This document shows positions 18,425 through 27,313 of a DNA stretch of 64,000 nucleotides, one piece after another (the first letter of the stretch is position 1; every line of letters begins with the position of its first letter). The DNA lies in the NCBI RefSeq assembly GCF_019186805.1, contig NZ_CP066783.1:1997501-2061500 (forward strand). Reading direction: 5' to 3'. Below the pieces are notes generated by a model. The model did no database searches. It was not told the origin of the DNA and saw only the letters and a program-made list of their open reading frames with translations. This stretch comes from Comamonas fluminis. GTDB lineage: Bacteria; Pseudomonadota; Gammaproteobacteria; Burkholderiales; Burkholderiaceae_C. The translations under genes were made by a program, and so were the position numbers.

Positions 18425-19453
18425 ATGCAGGTTTTTTCATCGATGGGTGGGGCAGATCAGCACAATATGGAGCGCCGCCGCTGGCTGCAGGCCATGGCAG
18501 CCTTTGCAGGCGCGGGCGCTGCAGGATGGACAGGGCTGGCGCAGGCCGCAGGAGACTGGCCGAACAAGCCCGTGAATCTGGTTGTACCCTTTCCCGCAGG
18601 CGGCGGCACAGACACTTTTGCCCGGCCTTTCTCGGCGCAATTTGCCAAGATCGCAGGCAAGACACTGGTGATCGACAACCGGGGTGGTGCAGGCGGCACG
18701 CTGGGTGCGGGCATTGCGGCCAAGGCTGCGCCCGATGGCTATAACTTCTTCATGGGTGGCACCCACCATGTGATTGCGCCCTCGGTTTATCCCAAGCTGG
18801 AATACGACCTGGAGCGCGACTTCATCCCGCTGGCGTTGCTGGCCAGCGTGCCTCAGGTACTGGTGGTCAACCCCAAAAATGTGCCTTTCAACACCGTGCA
18901 GGAATTGCTGGTCGATATGCGCAGCAAGCCGGGCAAATACAGCTATGGCTCTGCAGGGGCTGGCAGCTCTCACCATCTGGCGGGTGAGCTTTTCAAGCTG
19001 CAGACCAAGACTAATATCCTGCACATCCCATACAAGGGCGCGGGCCCGGCGCTACAAGATTTGATAGCAGGCAATGTCGATATGGTGTTTGACGGGCTGG
19101 GCTCATCGGCACAGCACATCAAGAGCGGGCGTATCAAAGCGCTGATGATGGCGGGCAACCAGCGCAACCCTGCATTCCCCGATGTGTCCAGTGCCACCGA
19201 ATCCGGCTTGCCCGACTATACCGTCAGCACCTGGTACGGGCTGTGGGCGCCCAAGGGCACGCCTGATGCTGCCCAGCAGCACATGCTGGAAGAGGTTCGC
19301 AAGATTGGCGCCAGCGATGAGATCAAAGCTGCCTGGGCCAAGAACGGGGCCGAGTACGGCAAGCTCAGTCAGCAGCAGTTCGCAGCCATGATTCACAGCG
19401 AAATTCAGCGCTGGGCGCAGGTGGTCAAGGCCTCTGGCGTGAAAATTGACTAA
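18425..19453 (+). CDS. Bug-family (TctC-like) binding protein of the malonate module
   Basis: The start at 18425 is supported by AGGAG six bases upstream. A second ATG 14 codons later lacks such a site. An Arg-rich stretch (MERRRWLQ) precedes the hydrophobic core, giving a signal peptide with a Tat-like look but no full twin-Arg motif. The mature part has WPNKPVNLVVPFPAGGGTDTFARPF, VIDNRGGAGGTLGAGIAAKAAPDGY and HIPYKGAGPALQDLIAGNVDM, typical of the Bug family. Its position between malonyl-CoA decarboxylase and malonyl-CoA synthetase suggests malonate binding, but no TctAB transporter genes are present. Confidence 0.9.
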   Translation: MQVFSSMGGADQHNMERRRWLQAMAAFAGAGAAGWTGLAQAAGDWPNKPVNLVVPFPAGGGTDTFARPFSAQFAKIAGKTLVIDNRGGAGGTLGAGIAAKAAPDGYNFFMGGTHHVIAPSVYPKLEYDLERDFIPLALLASVPQVLVVNPKNVPFNTVQELLVDMRSKPGKYSYGSAGAGSSHHLAGELFKLQTKTNILHIPYKGAGPALQDLIAGNVDMVFDGLGSSAQHIKSGRIKALMMAGNQRNPAFPDVSSATESGLPDYTVSTWYGLWAPKGTPDAAQQHMLEEVRKIGASDEIKAAWAKNGAEYGKLSQQQFAAMIHSEIQRWAQVVKASGVKID

Positions 19454-19462
19454 CCCTCTGTG

Positions 19463-19536
19463 CTGCTGCGCGGCTTCCCCCTGAAAGGGGGCGACAGCTT
19501 CGCTGCGGGGCGAGGGGCCGCCTAGGCCCTTGCTTG
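19463..19536 (+). repeat. GC-rich intergenic repeat, copy A
   Basis: This stretch contains GGCTTCCCCCTGAAAGGGGG, then GCTGCGGGGCG and GGGCCGCCTAGGCCCTTGCT. Nearly the same sequence occurs in the opposite orientation at about 21736-21820. The internal CCCCCTGAAAGGGGG is a hairpin. It lies between the Bug gene and matB and resembles the intergenic palindromic repeats common in this family. It may attenuate transcription between the two genes. Confidence 0.8.
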
Positions 19537-19635
19537 GTGTCTTGCTCTCGCTTGTGACAGAAGTGCTTTCCCCCAGCCCCTATGATGGGGCTGCATTTTT
19601 TTGCCTCCACCGTTATTGAGTTCGACCGCATCACG

Positions 19636-21198
19636 ATGACCGATATGCCTCAAGCCAATCTTTTCAGCGCCTTGCGCGCAGCCTTTCCTGCAGACCTGAA
19701 GAAAATCGCCGTGGAAGCGGTTGAGCCAGACGGTCAGAGCCTTTACTACACCTGGGCGGATCTGGATCACGGCAGCGCCCGCATTGCGAATTTGCTGGTG
19801 TCGCTGAATCTTCCGGAAGGCAGCCGCATTGCGGTGCAGGTGGAAAAGTCGGTTGAAGCCATGATGCTGTACCTGGCCACGCTGCGCGCAGGCCATGTGT
19901 TTTTGCCGCTGAATACGGCGTATCAGGCAGCCGAGGTGGAATACTTCATCACCAATGCCGAGCCGGCAGTCGTCGTCTGCGACCCCGGCAGCTTTGGCTG
20001 GGTTTCCAAGCTGGCCTTCAACAACGGTGTGGGCCATGTCTATACCCTGGGTGCTGACCGCACCGGCACGCTGCTGGAGCGCGCCACCCACCACAGCGAT
20101 GAACAGGAGCCCGTGCAGCGCCGGGCCGATGATCTGGCCGCCATTCTCTACACCAGCGGCACCACAGGGCGCAGCAAGGGCGCGATGCTGACCCACGGCA
20201 ATCTGCTGACCAATGCGGCCATGTTGAAGGTTTACTGGGGCTGGAAGGATGACGATGTGCTCATCCACGCCTTGCCCATCTTCCATGTGCACGGCCTGTT
20301 TGTGGCCATTCACGGTGCGCTGCTCAACGGCAGCCCCATGATCTGGTTTGCCAAGTTCGACCCGCAGGCCGTGATGGCGCGCTTCAAGGATGCCACCGTC
20401 TTCATGGGTGTGCCCACGCTGTATGTGCGCATGCTGGCCGATGCCAGGCTGGACCGCGACATGGCAGCGCATATGCGGCTGTTCATCTCGGGCTCGGCCC
20501 CCATGCTGATTGAGACCTTCCGTGCCTGGAAGACGCGCACTGGTCACACCATTCTGGAGCGCTACGGCATGAGTGAGACCATCATGCTGACTTCCAACCC
20601 CTATTCACCCGATCCTCGTTATGGCAACGAAGACGAGCGCCGTGGCGGCACAGTGGGCTTTCCCTTGCCCGGCGTGGGCGTGCGCATTCATGGTGACGAC
20701 GGCAAGGCATTGCCCGCAGGCGAGATTGGCAATATCGAAGTGCAGGGCCCCAATGTCTTTGCAGGTTACTGGCGCATGCCCGAGAAGACGGCCGAAGAGT
20801 TCACGCACGACGGCTGGTTCAAGACCGGTGACGTGGGCATGCAGGATGCTCGCGGCTATTTCACCATCGTGGGGCGCAGCAAGGACTTGATCATCTCGGG
20901 CGGCTACAACGTCTATCCGGCAGAGATCGAAGGCTTTATCAACGATCTGGCGGGCGTGGACGAAAGCGCCGTGGTGGGCGTGCCGCACCCGGACTTTGGC
21001 GAGGTGGGCGTGGCCGTGATCGTGCCGCGCAAAGGTGCGCAGGTCGATGGTCAAAAGATTCTGGAGACCCTCAAGGCGCAACTGGCCAATTTCAAGGTGC
21101 CCAAGCGCTGCTATGTGGTGGACAGCCTGCCGCGCAACACCATGGGCAAGGTGCAAAAAAAGCTGCTGCGCGACCAGTACGCCCAGGAATTTGCGTAA
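19636..21198 (+). CDS. matB: Malonyl-CoA synthetase (malonate-CoA ligase)
   Basis: I choose the start at 19636 (MTDMPQANLF), since the 18-codon upstream extension is unlike the family. The 520-residue protein is an adenylate-forming acyl-CoA ligase. It has the P-loop ILYTSGTTGRSKGAMLTHGNL, the A5 motif YGMSET, GWFKTGDVG, GRSKDLIISGGYNVYP and a C-terminal PRNTMGKVQKK carrying the adenylation lysine. Similarity to MatB and the malonyl-CoA decarboxylase upstream point to activation of malonate. Together with the decarboxylase it converts malonate to acetyl-CoA. A long-chain or other acyl substrate is less likely in this context. Confidence 0.9.
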   Translation: MTDMPQANLFSALRAAFPADLKKIAVEAVEPDGQSLYYTWADLDHGSARIANLLVSLNLPEGSRIAVQVEKSVEAMMLYLATLRAGHVFLPLNTAYQAAEVEYFITNAEPAVVVCDPGSFGWVSKLAFNNGVGHVYTLGADRTGTLLERATHHSDEQEPVQRRADDLAAILYTSGTTGRSKGAMLTHGNLLTNAAMLKVYWGWKDDDVLIHALPIFHVHGLFVAIHGALLNGSPMIWFAKFDPQAVMARFKDATVFMGVPTLYVRMLADARLDRDMAAHMRLFISGSAPMLIETFRAWKTRTGHTILERYGMSETIMLTSNPYSPDPRYGNEDERRGGTVGFPLPGVGVRIHGDDGKALPAGEIGNIEVQGPNVFAGYWRMPEKTAEEFTHDGWFKTGDVGMQDARGYFTIVGRSKDLIISGGYNVYPAEIEGFINDLAGVDESAVVGVPHPDFGEVGVAVIVPRKGAQVDGQKILETLKAQLANFKVPKRCYVVDSLPRNTMGKVQKKLLRDQYAQEFA

Positions 21199-21211
21199 AC
21201 CGGTTTAAGCC

Positions 21212-21556
21212 ATGCGCTCCATTCGTCTGGATGCTTGGGAGTTTGAGAGCAGCTGCAGCGAAGAGACGCTGCAGCTGGATATCAGCCGCCGCGATTCGGG
21301 CCAGTATTCCTCGCTGGCTGAATTCGCCCAGGAGTTGGGACTGACTTGGGCGCCTGAGCAGCTATCCGTGCCGCTGGGCAGCCTGAGCCAGTGGGGCATG
21401 GTCTGCGCGCATCTGCGCGAGCATGCACAGCTGGATCTTGGGGAGGGCGATCAAAGCCAAGCCTGGCTGCTGCAGGAGCTGGAGTGGAGCGAGGTGCATC
21501 TGCTGATAAGCACGGACGCGTTCTTTCTGCGCTACCAATGGTTTACCACTGCCTAG
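21212..21556 (+). CDS. Uncharacterised 114-residue protein
   Basis: The start lies 13 bases after the matB stop, so it could be cotranscribed with matB. The protein is acidic, with no signal peptide, membrane segment or motif that I recognise, and is rich in Trp, Leu, Glu and Ser. The reading frame has codon use like its neighbours, and the frame fills the space up to a good terminator, which supports a real gene. I cannot assign a function. Confidence 0.55.
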   Translation: MRSIRLDAWEFESSCSEETLQLDISRRDSGQYSSLAEFAQELGLTWAPEQLSVPLGSLSQWGMVCAHLREHAQLDLGEGDQSQAWLLQELEWSEVHLLISTDAFFLRYQWFTTA

Positions 21557-21656
21557 ATTAGGTGGGTTTAAAGACTTTGACTTTGAACTTGACTCCTGAA
21601 ATTGAAGCAGCTAGTGCAAGTCATTAAAGCCTTTCAGATTGGAATGAGGTCAAAAC

Positions 21657-21685
21657 AAAAGCAGCTCTTGCGAGAGCTGCTTTTT
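21657..21685 (+). terminator. Terminator closing the malonate module
   Basis: AAAGCAGCTCT and AGAGCTGCTTT pair around a TGCG loop and are followed by TTTTATTTG. It sits about 100 bases after the uncharacterised gene. Its symmetry lets it serve both strands. Confidence 0.9.
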
Positions 21686-21735
21686 ATTTGTGAGCGCTAA
21701 ACAGGCAGGCCTGCACCATCGAATAGCAGGAGCAC

Positions 21736-21820
21736 CCAGCAAGGGCCTAGGCGGCCCCGCCGCCCCGCAGCAATGGTGCCGTCCCCCTCAGGGGGAAGCC
21801 GCAAAGCGGCTCAGGGGGAG
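21736..21820 (-). repeat. GC-rich intergenic repeat, copy B (inverted relative to copy A)
   Basis: On the minus strand this reads GCGGCTTCCCCCTGAGGGGG, then TTGCTGCGGGGCG and GGGGCCGCCTAGGCCCTTGC, matching the copy at 19463-19536. It lies just downstream of the leftward uspA gene. Small differences in the middle show that it is an old copy. Confidence 0.8.
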
Positions 21821-21824
21821 CTGG

Positions 21825-22268
21825 TTAGCGCAGAACCAGCACGGGAACGGGCGAGTGCGTCAGCACATGCTGTGTTTCGCTGCCCAGCAGCAGGCGCTGC
21901 AGGCCCTTGCGGCCGTGGGAAGCCATGACGATCAGATCGCAGTCATGCTTCTTGGCGGCTTCCACGATGGACTCGGCCACCAGGTCGGAATGCGCAATCT
22001 CGGTCGTCACGCTCACCTTGCGCTCCTGGCCGAAGGCCTTGACGCCGTTGAGCAGCGTCTGTGCCTGTTCAGTCCACTGATCTTCGATGCGCTTGGCTTC
22101 CTTGATGTCCAGCAGGTCGCTGCCCTCCAGATAGCTGCGTGGATAGTGAGAGACCACTTTCAGTGCCAGAACCTGTGCGCCACACAGTGCAGCCAGATCC
22201 AGGCCTGCGTGCACGGCCTTGTCGGAGAGTTCGGTGCCGTCAGTCGCTATCAAAATGCGGTTGTACAT
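21825..22268 (-). CDS. Universal stress protein (UspA family)
   Basis: The start at 22268 (MYNRILIATDGTELSDKAV) has AAGGAG just upstream and the usual Usp N-terminus. An extension of 14 codons is unlikely. The 147-residue protein carries the ATP-binding pattern DLIVMASHGRKGLQRLLLGSETQHVLTHS, close to the GxxGx9GS(T) loop of ATP-binding Usps, so it probably binds ATP. It is divergent from ccoI, and an FNR-type site lies between them, which suggests induction under low oxygen. Confidence 0.92.
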   Translation of the reverse strand: MYNRILIATDGTELSDKAVHAGLDLAALCGAQVLALKVVSHYPRSYLEGSDLLDIKEAKRIEDQWTEQAQTLLNGVKAFGQERKVSVTTEIAHSDLVAESIVEAAKKHDCDLIVMASHGRKGLQRLLLGSETQHVLTHSPVPVLVLR

Positions 22269-22332
22269 AAGGTGCTCCTTTGCGCAGTTGTTCTGTAGGC
22301 CTATAAGCATAGTTCCTTGGGGCTGTTAACGG

Positions 22333-22346
22333 TTGATTAATGTCAA
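22333..22346. promoter_or_regulatory. FNR-type operator between uspA and ccoI
   Basis: TTGATTAATGTCAA matches the FNR/Anr consensus TTGAT-N4-ATCAA with a single mismatch in the second half. It lies 34 bases before the ccoI start and 64 bases before the divergent uspA start, so it could serve either promoter. Confidence 0.75.
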
Positions 22347-22380
22347 GGTGGGTATCATCCGCGCCAGTTACGCTTGAAAC

Positions 22381-24840
22381 ATGTACCAGACAAATCCTGA
22401 TCAGCCCCACTTGGCCGAGCAGGCAGCTATTGAATCTGGTTCCCCCGTCCAGCCTCAAGCCTCAAGCCTTTTGCTGGACGACCCGCACGAATGGGGCTCT
22501 TTCGGCCGACCGGCCAATCAGAACCCCCAGGCTCCGCTTCCTGAGAATCCGACCGAATCGCCGGTCTGGGATTCTTTTGTGGTTTTGGAAGGCATGCACT
22601 GCGCTGCATGCGCGCTGACCATTGAGGAGGCCCTGAAAGCCGTGCCCGGAGTCGAGGGAGCCGAAGTCAGTGCCGCCACGCGACGTGCCCGGGTAGTGTG
22701 GCGGCACGCCCAAGTGCTTCCATCCCAGTGGATGGAGGCTGTGGCGCGTGCCGGTTACCGCGCCATGCCCGCGCGCGATGCGTTTGCGCGCGAGATTCGC
22801 CAGGCCGAAACACGCCGGGCGCTGTGGCGCTGGCTGGTGGCGGGCTTTTGCATGATGCAGGTCATGATGTATGCATGGCCCTCATACACGGCCAAGCCCG
22901 GCGATCTGGAGATGGAATACGAAACGCTGCTGCGCTGGGCTTCCTGGGTGATCTCTTTGCCGGTGGTGCTGTTTTGCTGTGGCCCGTTTTTCAAGAGCGC
23001 GCTCAAGGACATCAGCCAGCGCCGCGTGAGCATGGATTTGCCCGTGGCCATTGGCATGCTGATTACCTTTGTCATCAGCACACTGGGCACGTTTGACCCT
23101 GCTGGGCCTTTTGGCCACGAAGTCTTTTTTGACTCGCTGACCATGTTTGTCTTCTTCCTGCTGACCGGCCGCTGGCTGGAGCTGCGCCTGCGCGATCGCA
23201 CCGCCGGGGCGCTGGAGGCCGTGATGAATCGTCTGCCCGACTCGGTGCTGCGCCAGCTGCCCGATGGTGTGGAGTACGAACGCGTCGCTATCCGCCGCCT
23301 GCGCGCGGGCGATGTGGTGCGTGTGCTCACAGGCGAGGCCTTCCCCGCAGACGGCACGATTGTGCGCGGCAGCACTCATGCGGATGAAGCCTTGTTGACC
23401 GGTGAATCTACCCCTGTTTTGCGTGCAGAGGGTGATGTAGTCACCGCGGGTAGCTATAACTTGGATAGCGTTGTTGATGTGCGCGTGGACAGCGTAGGCG
23501 AGGGCACCCGTTTTGCCCAGATCGTCAATCTGATGGAAAGCGCATCCATGCAAAAGCCGCGTCTGGCCCAGGTGGCTGACAAGGTGGCGCGTCCGTTTCT
23601 GGTGGTGGTGCTGCTGGCGGCGCTGGCTGCCGCCATCTGGTGGTGGCCGGTCGATCATGGCAAGGCCATGATGGTGGCAGTGGCGGTGCTTATCGTGACT
23701 TGCCCCTGCGCGCTGTCGCTGGCCACGCCGGTGACCATGCTCACCGCAGCAGGCACGCTGGCACGCGGTGGCGTGCTGGTCAAGAATCTTCAAGGGCTGG
23801 AAGCGCTGGCCAGTGTGGACACGCTGGTCTTTGACAAGACGGGTACTTTGACCCGTGATGGCCTGGTGCTGCGTGCGCAGACTTTGGCCGCAGGGCAGGG
23901 CGCAGATGAGGTGTTGGCGCTGGCCGCCTTGCTGGCCCGCCAGTCCATGCATCCGGCTTCGAAATCTCTGGTCAAGGCGGCTGAAGTGGCTCAACTGCCT
24001 GCCAGCAGCCCGTGGCAACTGGATACCGTGCAGGAAGTGGCGGGTAGCGGCCTGGATGTCTGGCTGGAATCTGCAGATCAAGCACAGCGTCGCCATCTGC
24101 GTTTGGGTTCGGCCGCGCACTGCGGCGTGGCTGAACTGGCCCCTGAGCAAGCAGGCCAGAGCGTGATGCTGGCTGAAGAAATTCAAGGTGGCTGGACGCC
24201 GCTGGTGCAGTTCCACCTGAGCGAAGATGTGCGCCCCGAAGCCGCGCAGGTCATCGCAGACCTGAAAAAGCACGGCGTAAGTGTGCAACTGCTTTCGGGT
24301 GACCGCGCAGCGGCTGTGCAGACGGTTGCGGCCAAGCTCGGTATCGAGCAGGCGCGGGGCGATTGCAAGCCGCAGGACAAGCTGGCGGCCATGCAGGCTG
24401 CGCAGGCCCGGGGCCATCAGGTTGCCATGGTGGGCGACGGTCTGAATGACGGCCCAGTTTTAGCTGGAGCGCATGTCTCTTTTGCGTTTGGTAGAGCAGT
24501 GCCGCTGGCACAATCGCGAGCAGACTTCGTGGTACTGGGAGACAGCCTGGAGTTAGTGCTGCAAAGCCTGTTGCTGGCCCGCCGGACCCTGTCCGTGGTG
24601 CGCCAGAACCTGGCCTGGGCAGCAGCCTATAACGCGATCTCTATTCCTCTGGCCCTGATGGGCTGGATGCCTGCCTGGCTGGCAGGGCTCGGCATGGCGC
24701 TGAGCTCCTTGCTGGTCGTCGCCAACGCAGCCCGTCTTGCACGTGCGTTGCCGATGCGGGCAACTGATAGCAACGCGTCAGACCCCGCGCATTCTGCGCC
24801 GCGGGGCACCGTCATGCCACTGACTCAAGGAGGCCATTGA
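22381..24840 (+). CDS. ccoI: Copper-exporting P1B-type ATPase for cbb3 oxidase assembly
   Basis: The 819-residue CcoI/FixI-type pump supplies copper for the CcoN active site. After a Pro/Gln-rich N-terminal tail there is a heavy-metal-associated domain with GMHCAAC (Cys74, Cys77). Membrane segments follow, then the TGES actuator loop, the CPC motif (VTCPCALSLATP), the phosphorylated DKTGTLT and the GDGLNDGPVLA hinge. The C-terminal membrane pair follows. Its stop overlaps the ccoS start (TGATG). The presence of ccoS and ccoNOQP immediately downstream separates it from CopA-type detoxifying pumps. Confidence 0.95.
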   Translation: MYQTNPDQPHLAEQAAIESGSPVQPQASSLLLDDPHEWGSFGRPANQNPQAPLPENPTESPVWDSFVVLEGMHCAACALTIEEALKAVPGVEGAEVSAATRRARVVWRHAQVLPSQWMEAVARAGYRAMPARDAFAREIRQAETRRALWRWLVAGFCMMQVMMYAWPSYTAKPGDLEMEYETLLRWASWVISLPVVLFCCGPFFKSALKDISQRRVSMDLPVAIGMLITFVISTLGTFDPAGPFGHEVFFDSLTMFVFFLLTGRWLELRLRDRTAGALEAVMNRLPDSVLRQLPDGVEYERVAIRRLRAGDVVRVLTGEAFPADGTIVRGSTHADEALLTGESTPVLRAEGDVVTAGSYNLDSVVDVRVDSVGEGTRFAQIVNLMESASMQKPRLAQVADKVARPFLVVVLLAALAAAIWWWPVDHGKAMMVAVAVLIVTCPCALSLATPVTMLTAAGTLARGGVLVKNLQGLEALASVDTLVFDKTGTLTRDGLVLRAQTLAAGQGADEVLALAALLARQSMHPASKSLVKAAEVAQLPASSPWQLDTVQEVAGSGLDVWLESADQAQRRHLRLGSAAHCGVAELAPEQAGQSVMLAEEIQGGWTPLVQFHLSEDVRPEAAQVIADLKKHGVSVQLLSGDRAAAVQTVAAKLGIEQARGDCKPQDKLAAMQAAQARGHQVAMVGDGLNDGPVLAGAHVSFAFGRAVPLAQSRADFVVLGDSLELVLQSLLLARRTLSVVRQNLAWAAAYNAISIPLALMGWMPAWLAGLGMALSSLLVVANAARLARALPMRATDSNASDPAHSAPRGTVMPLTQGGH

Positions 24841-24977
24841 TGGACGTTCTGTATGTGTTGATCCCGCTTTCTGTCGTACTGGTCCTGGCCATTGTGGCTG
24901 CCCTGTGGTGGGCGGTTTACCGGGGGCAGTTCGAGAGCGTGGAGCAAGAAGGTGAACGCATTCTTCGAGACGATTGA
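24840..24977 (+). CDS. ccoS: cbb3-type oxidase maturation protein CcoS
   Basis: This 45-residue protein begins MDVLYVLIPLSVVLVLAIVA and has one membrane helix followed by LWWAVYRGQFESVEQEGERI. The N-terminal MDVLYVLIPLS and the GQFES segment with an acidic tail are typical of CcoS, which is needed to insert heme and copper into CcoN. It overlaps the ccoI stop by one base. Its own stop codon overlaps the FNR-type site upstream of ccoN. Confidence 0.9.
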   Translation: MDVLYVLIPLSVVLVLAIVAALWWAVYRGQFESVEQEGERILRDD

Positions 24978-24987
24978 TTTGGCTCAA
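24974..24987. promoter_or_regulatory. FNR-type operator upstream of ccoN
   Basis: TTGATTTGGCTCAA matches TTGAT-N4-ATCAA except at one base of the second half. It overlaps the ccoS stop codon and lies 53 bases before the ccoN start, a spacing that fits an activating site about 41 bases before a transcription start. Confidence 0.65.
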
Positions 24988-25040
24988 CGAGCCTGATGAG
25001 AAACCAATGAACACTTTGCAAGAAATCTAAGAGGTGCCCG

Positions 25041-26477
25041 ATGGAAGCAACAACTAAAAACACTGTCTATTACGACGATACCGTCGTAAGGCAGTTCTCT
25101 ATCATGGCCGTGGTATGGGGGGTGGTAGGTATGGCTGTGGGCGTGTTTATCGCGTCCCAGCTGGCTTGGCCAGAACTCAACTTCGGCATTCCGTGGCTGA
25201 GCTATGGACGTCTTCGTCCGCTGCATACCAATGCCGTGATCTTTGCCTTCGGTGGCTCGGCGCTGTTTGCGACCAGCTACTACGTGGTGCAGCGCACCTG
25301 CCAGACCAAGCTGTTCATGCCCAAGCTGGCCAGCCTGACGTTCTGGGCCTGGCAACTGGTTATCGTCGGCGCAGCGATCAGCCTGCCTCTGGGTTACACC
25401 CAGGGCAAGGAATACGCTGAGCTGGAATGGCCTCTGGACATTCTGATTGCCGTGACCTGGGTGTCCTACGCGATCGTGTTCTTTGGCACCATCGGCATCC
25501 GCAAGGTCAAGCACATCTATGTGGCCAACTGGTTCTTCGGTGCCTTCATTCTGGCCGTGGCCCTGCTGCACATCGTCAACAACATCTCCATCCCTGCGGG
25601 CTGGATGAAGAGCTACTCGGCTTACGCCGGTGTGCAGGACGCGATGGTTCAGTGGTGGTACGGTCACAACGCCGTGGGCTTCTTCCTGACCGCTGGCTTT
25701 CTGGGCATGATGTATTACTTCATCCCCAAGCAGGCGGGTCGTCCCGTGTACTCGTATCGCCTGTCGATCGTGCACTTCTGGGCGCTGATCTTCACGTACA
25801 TGTGGGCGGGTCCTCACCACCTGCACTACACCGCGCTGCCTGACTGGACACAGTCCGTGGGCATGGTGTTCTCGCTGATTCTGCTGGCTCCCAGCTGGGG
25901 CGGCATGATCAACGGCATCATGACGCTGTCGGGTGCATGGCACAAACTGCGTGATGACCCCATCCTGCGTTTCCTGATCGTGTCCCTGTCGTTCTACGGC
26001 ATGTCCACGTTCGAAGGCCCGATGATGGCCATCAAGACGGTGAACGCACTGTCGCACTACACCGACTGGACCGTGGGTCACGTTCACTCCGGCGCTCTGG
26101 GCTGGGTGGGTCTGATCACCATGGGCTCGCTTTACTACCTGATTCCCCGTCTGTTCGGCCGCGAAAAAATGCACTCCGTGCCCGCGATCGAGCTGCACTT
26201 CTGGATGGCCACTATCGGCATCGTGCTGTACATCGCCGCAATGTGGATTGCCGGCGTGATGCAGGGCCTGATGTGGCGCGCTGTCAACCCCGATGGAACG
26301 CTGACTTACACCTTCGTGGAAAGCGTGAAGGCGACCTATCCCTTCTACGTGATTCGTGTCACCGGTGGTCTGCTGTATCTGGGCGGCATGCTGGTCATGG
26401 CCTGGAACACCTTCAAGACTGCTACGGCTGGTCGTTCCGTGAAGGTGGCCGTGCCTGCGGCCGTGGCCCACGCCTGA
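25041..26477 (+). CDS. ccoN: cbb3-type cytochrome c oxidase subunit I (CcoN)
   Basis: The 478-residue catalytic subunit holds the low-spin heme b and the heme b3-CuB centre in about 12 membrane helices. Conserved histidine-bearing stretches are visible: [46 protein letters not shown] and [14 protein letters not shown]. Length and motifs are typical of CcoN. The start has AAGAGGTG upstream. It is the first gene of the structural operon ccoNOQP and is preceded by an FNR-type site. The oxidase reduces oxygen with high affinity and pumps protons. Confidence 0.98.
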   Translation: MEATTKNTVYYDDTVVRQFSIMAVVWGVVGMAVGVFIASQLAWPELNFGIPWLSYGRLRPLHTNAVIFAFGGSALFATSYYVVQRTCQTKLFMPKLASLTFWAWQLVIVGAAISLPLGYTQGKEYAELEWPLDILIAVTWVSYAIVFFGTIGIRKVKHIYVANWFFGAFILAVALLHIVNNISIPAGWMKSYSAYAGVQDAMVQWWYGHNAVGFFLTAGFLGMMYYFIPKQAGRPVYSYRLSIVHFWALIFTYMWAGPHHLHYTALPDWTQSVGMVFSLILLAPSWGGMINGIMTLSGAWHKLRDDPILRFLIVSLSFYGMSTFEGPMMAIKTVNALSHYTDWTVGHVHSGALGWVGLITMGSLYYLIPRLFGREKMHSVPAIELHFWMATIGIVLYIAAMWIAGVMQGLMWRAVNPDGTLTYTFVESVKATYPFYVIRVTGGLLYLGGMLVMAWNTFKTATAGRSVKVAVPAAVAHA

Positions 26478-26496
26478 GCATTGAGGAGCACTGGCA

Positions 26497-27129
26497 ATGT
26501 CTGATCAAAATAACGCAGCTCCCAAGAGCTTTTCTCACGAGAAGATCGAGACCAGCAACTTCTTGCTGATCGCGCTCACTCTGTTCGTGCTGGCCATTGG
26601 TGGCCTGGTGGAAATCGTGCCTCTGTTCTTCCAGAAGTCCACGACAGAAGCCGTTGCGGGCCTCAAGCCCTACACCCCGCTGCAGCTGATGGGCCGTGAC
26701 GTCTATCTGCGCGAAGGTTGCTACAACTGCCACTCGCAGATGATTCGCCCCTTCCGCGCAGAAACCATGCGCTACGGTCACTACTCGGTGGCCGGTGAGT
26801 TCGTGTATGACCACCCCTTCCAGTGGGGCTCCAAGCGTACTGGCCCCGACCTGCACCGCGTGGGCGGCAAGTACAGCGACGAATGGCATCGCATTCACCT
26901 GAACAACCCGCGTGACGTGGTGCCCGAGTCCAATATGCCTGCCTACCCCTGGCTGGAAACCAGCAAGGTGGATGACACGGCGGTTGCCACGCGCATGACT
27001 GCGCTGCGCAAGGTGGGCGTGCCGTACAGCGATGCAGAAATCGCTGGTGCTCAGGCTGAAGTCAAGGACAAGACCGAGATGGAGGCTGTGATCTCCTATC
27101 TGCAGGTCCTGGGCCGCGCCGTCAAGTAA
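26497..27129 (+). CDS. ccoO: cbb3-type cytochrome c oxidase subunit II (CcoO)
   Basis: The 210-residue protein has one N-terminal membrane anchor and a periplasmic heme c domain. The heme site is CYNCH (Cys75, Cys78, His79) in the typical [15 protein letters not shown] setting, with a Met ligand probably in [10 protein letters not shown]. It passes electrons from CcoP to CcoN. It is 19 bases downstream of ccoN with a GAGGAG ribosome site. Confidence 0.97.
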   Translation: MSDQNNAAPKSFSHEKIETSNFLLIALTLFVLAIGGLVEIVPLFFQKSTTEAVAGLKPYTPLQLMGRDVYLREGCYNCHSQMIRPFRAETMRYGHYSVAGEFVYDHPFQWGSKRTGPDLHRVGGKYSDEWHRIHLNNPRDVVPESNMPAYPWLETSKVDDTAVATRMTALRKVGVPYSDAEIAGAQAEVKDKTEMEAVISYLQVLGRAVK

Positions 27130-27145
27130 GACAGGAGGGCTGGAA

Positions 27146-27286
27146 ATGGATATCACCACCATGCGTATCGTGGCCACGCTGGCTTCAATGGCGTGTTTCG
27201 TGGGCATCTGGTGGTGGGCGTATGCCCGCCGCAACCAAGCCCGTTTTGACGAAGCAGCTCAGGTCCCCTTCCTGCAGGAAGACTGA
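27146..27286 (+). CDS. ccoQ: cbb3-type oxidase small subunit CcoQ
   Basis: This 46-residue protein starts MDITTMRIVATLASMACFVG. It has one membrane helix followed by WWWAYARRNQARFDEAAQVP. It has the length, position between ccoO and ccoP, and FDEAA tail of CcoQ (FixQ), which stabilises the complex. AGGAGG lies 8 bases upstream of the ATG. Confidence 0.92.
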   Translation: MDITTMRIVATLASMACFVGIWWWAYARRNQARFDEAAQVPFLQED

Positions 27287-27313
27287 GTCTGACCACCATA
27301 ACGAGAACATCTC

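Noticed and set aside
22882..24417. A 511-codon minus-strand frame inside ccoI
   Set aside because: Shadow of ccoI; composition rich in His, Gln and Arg with no motif.
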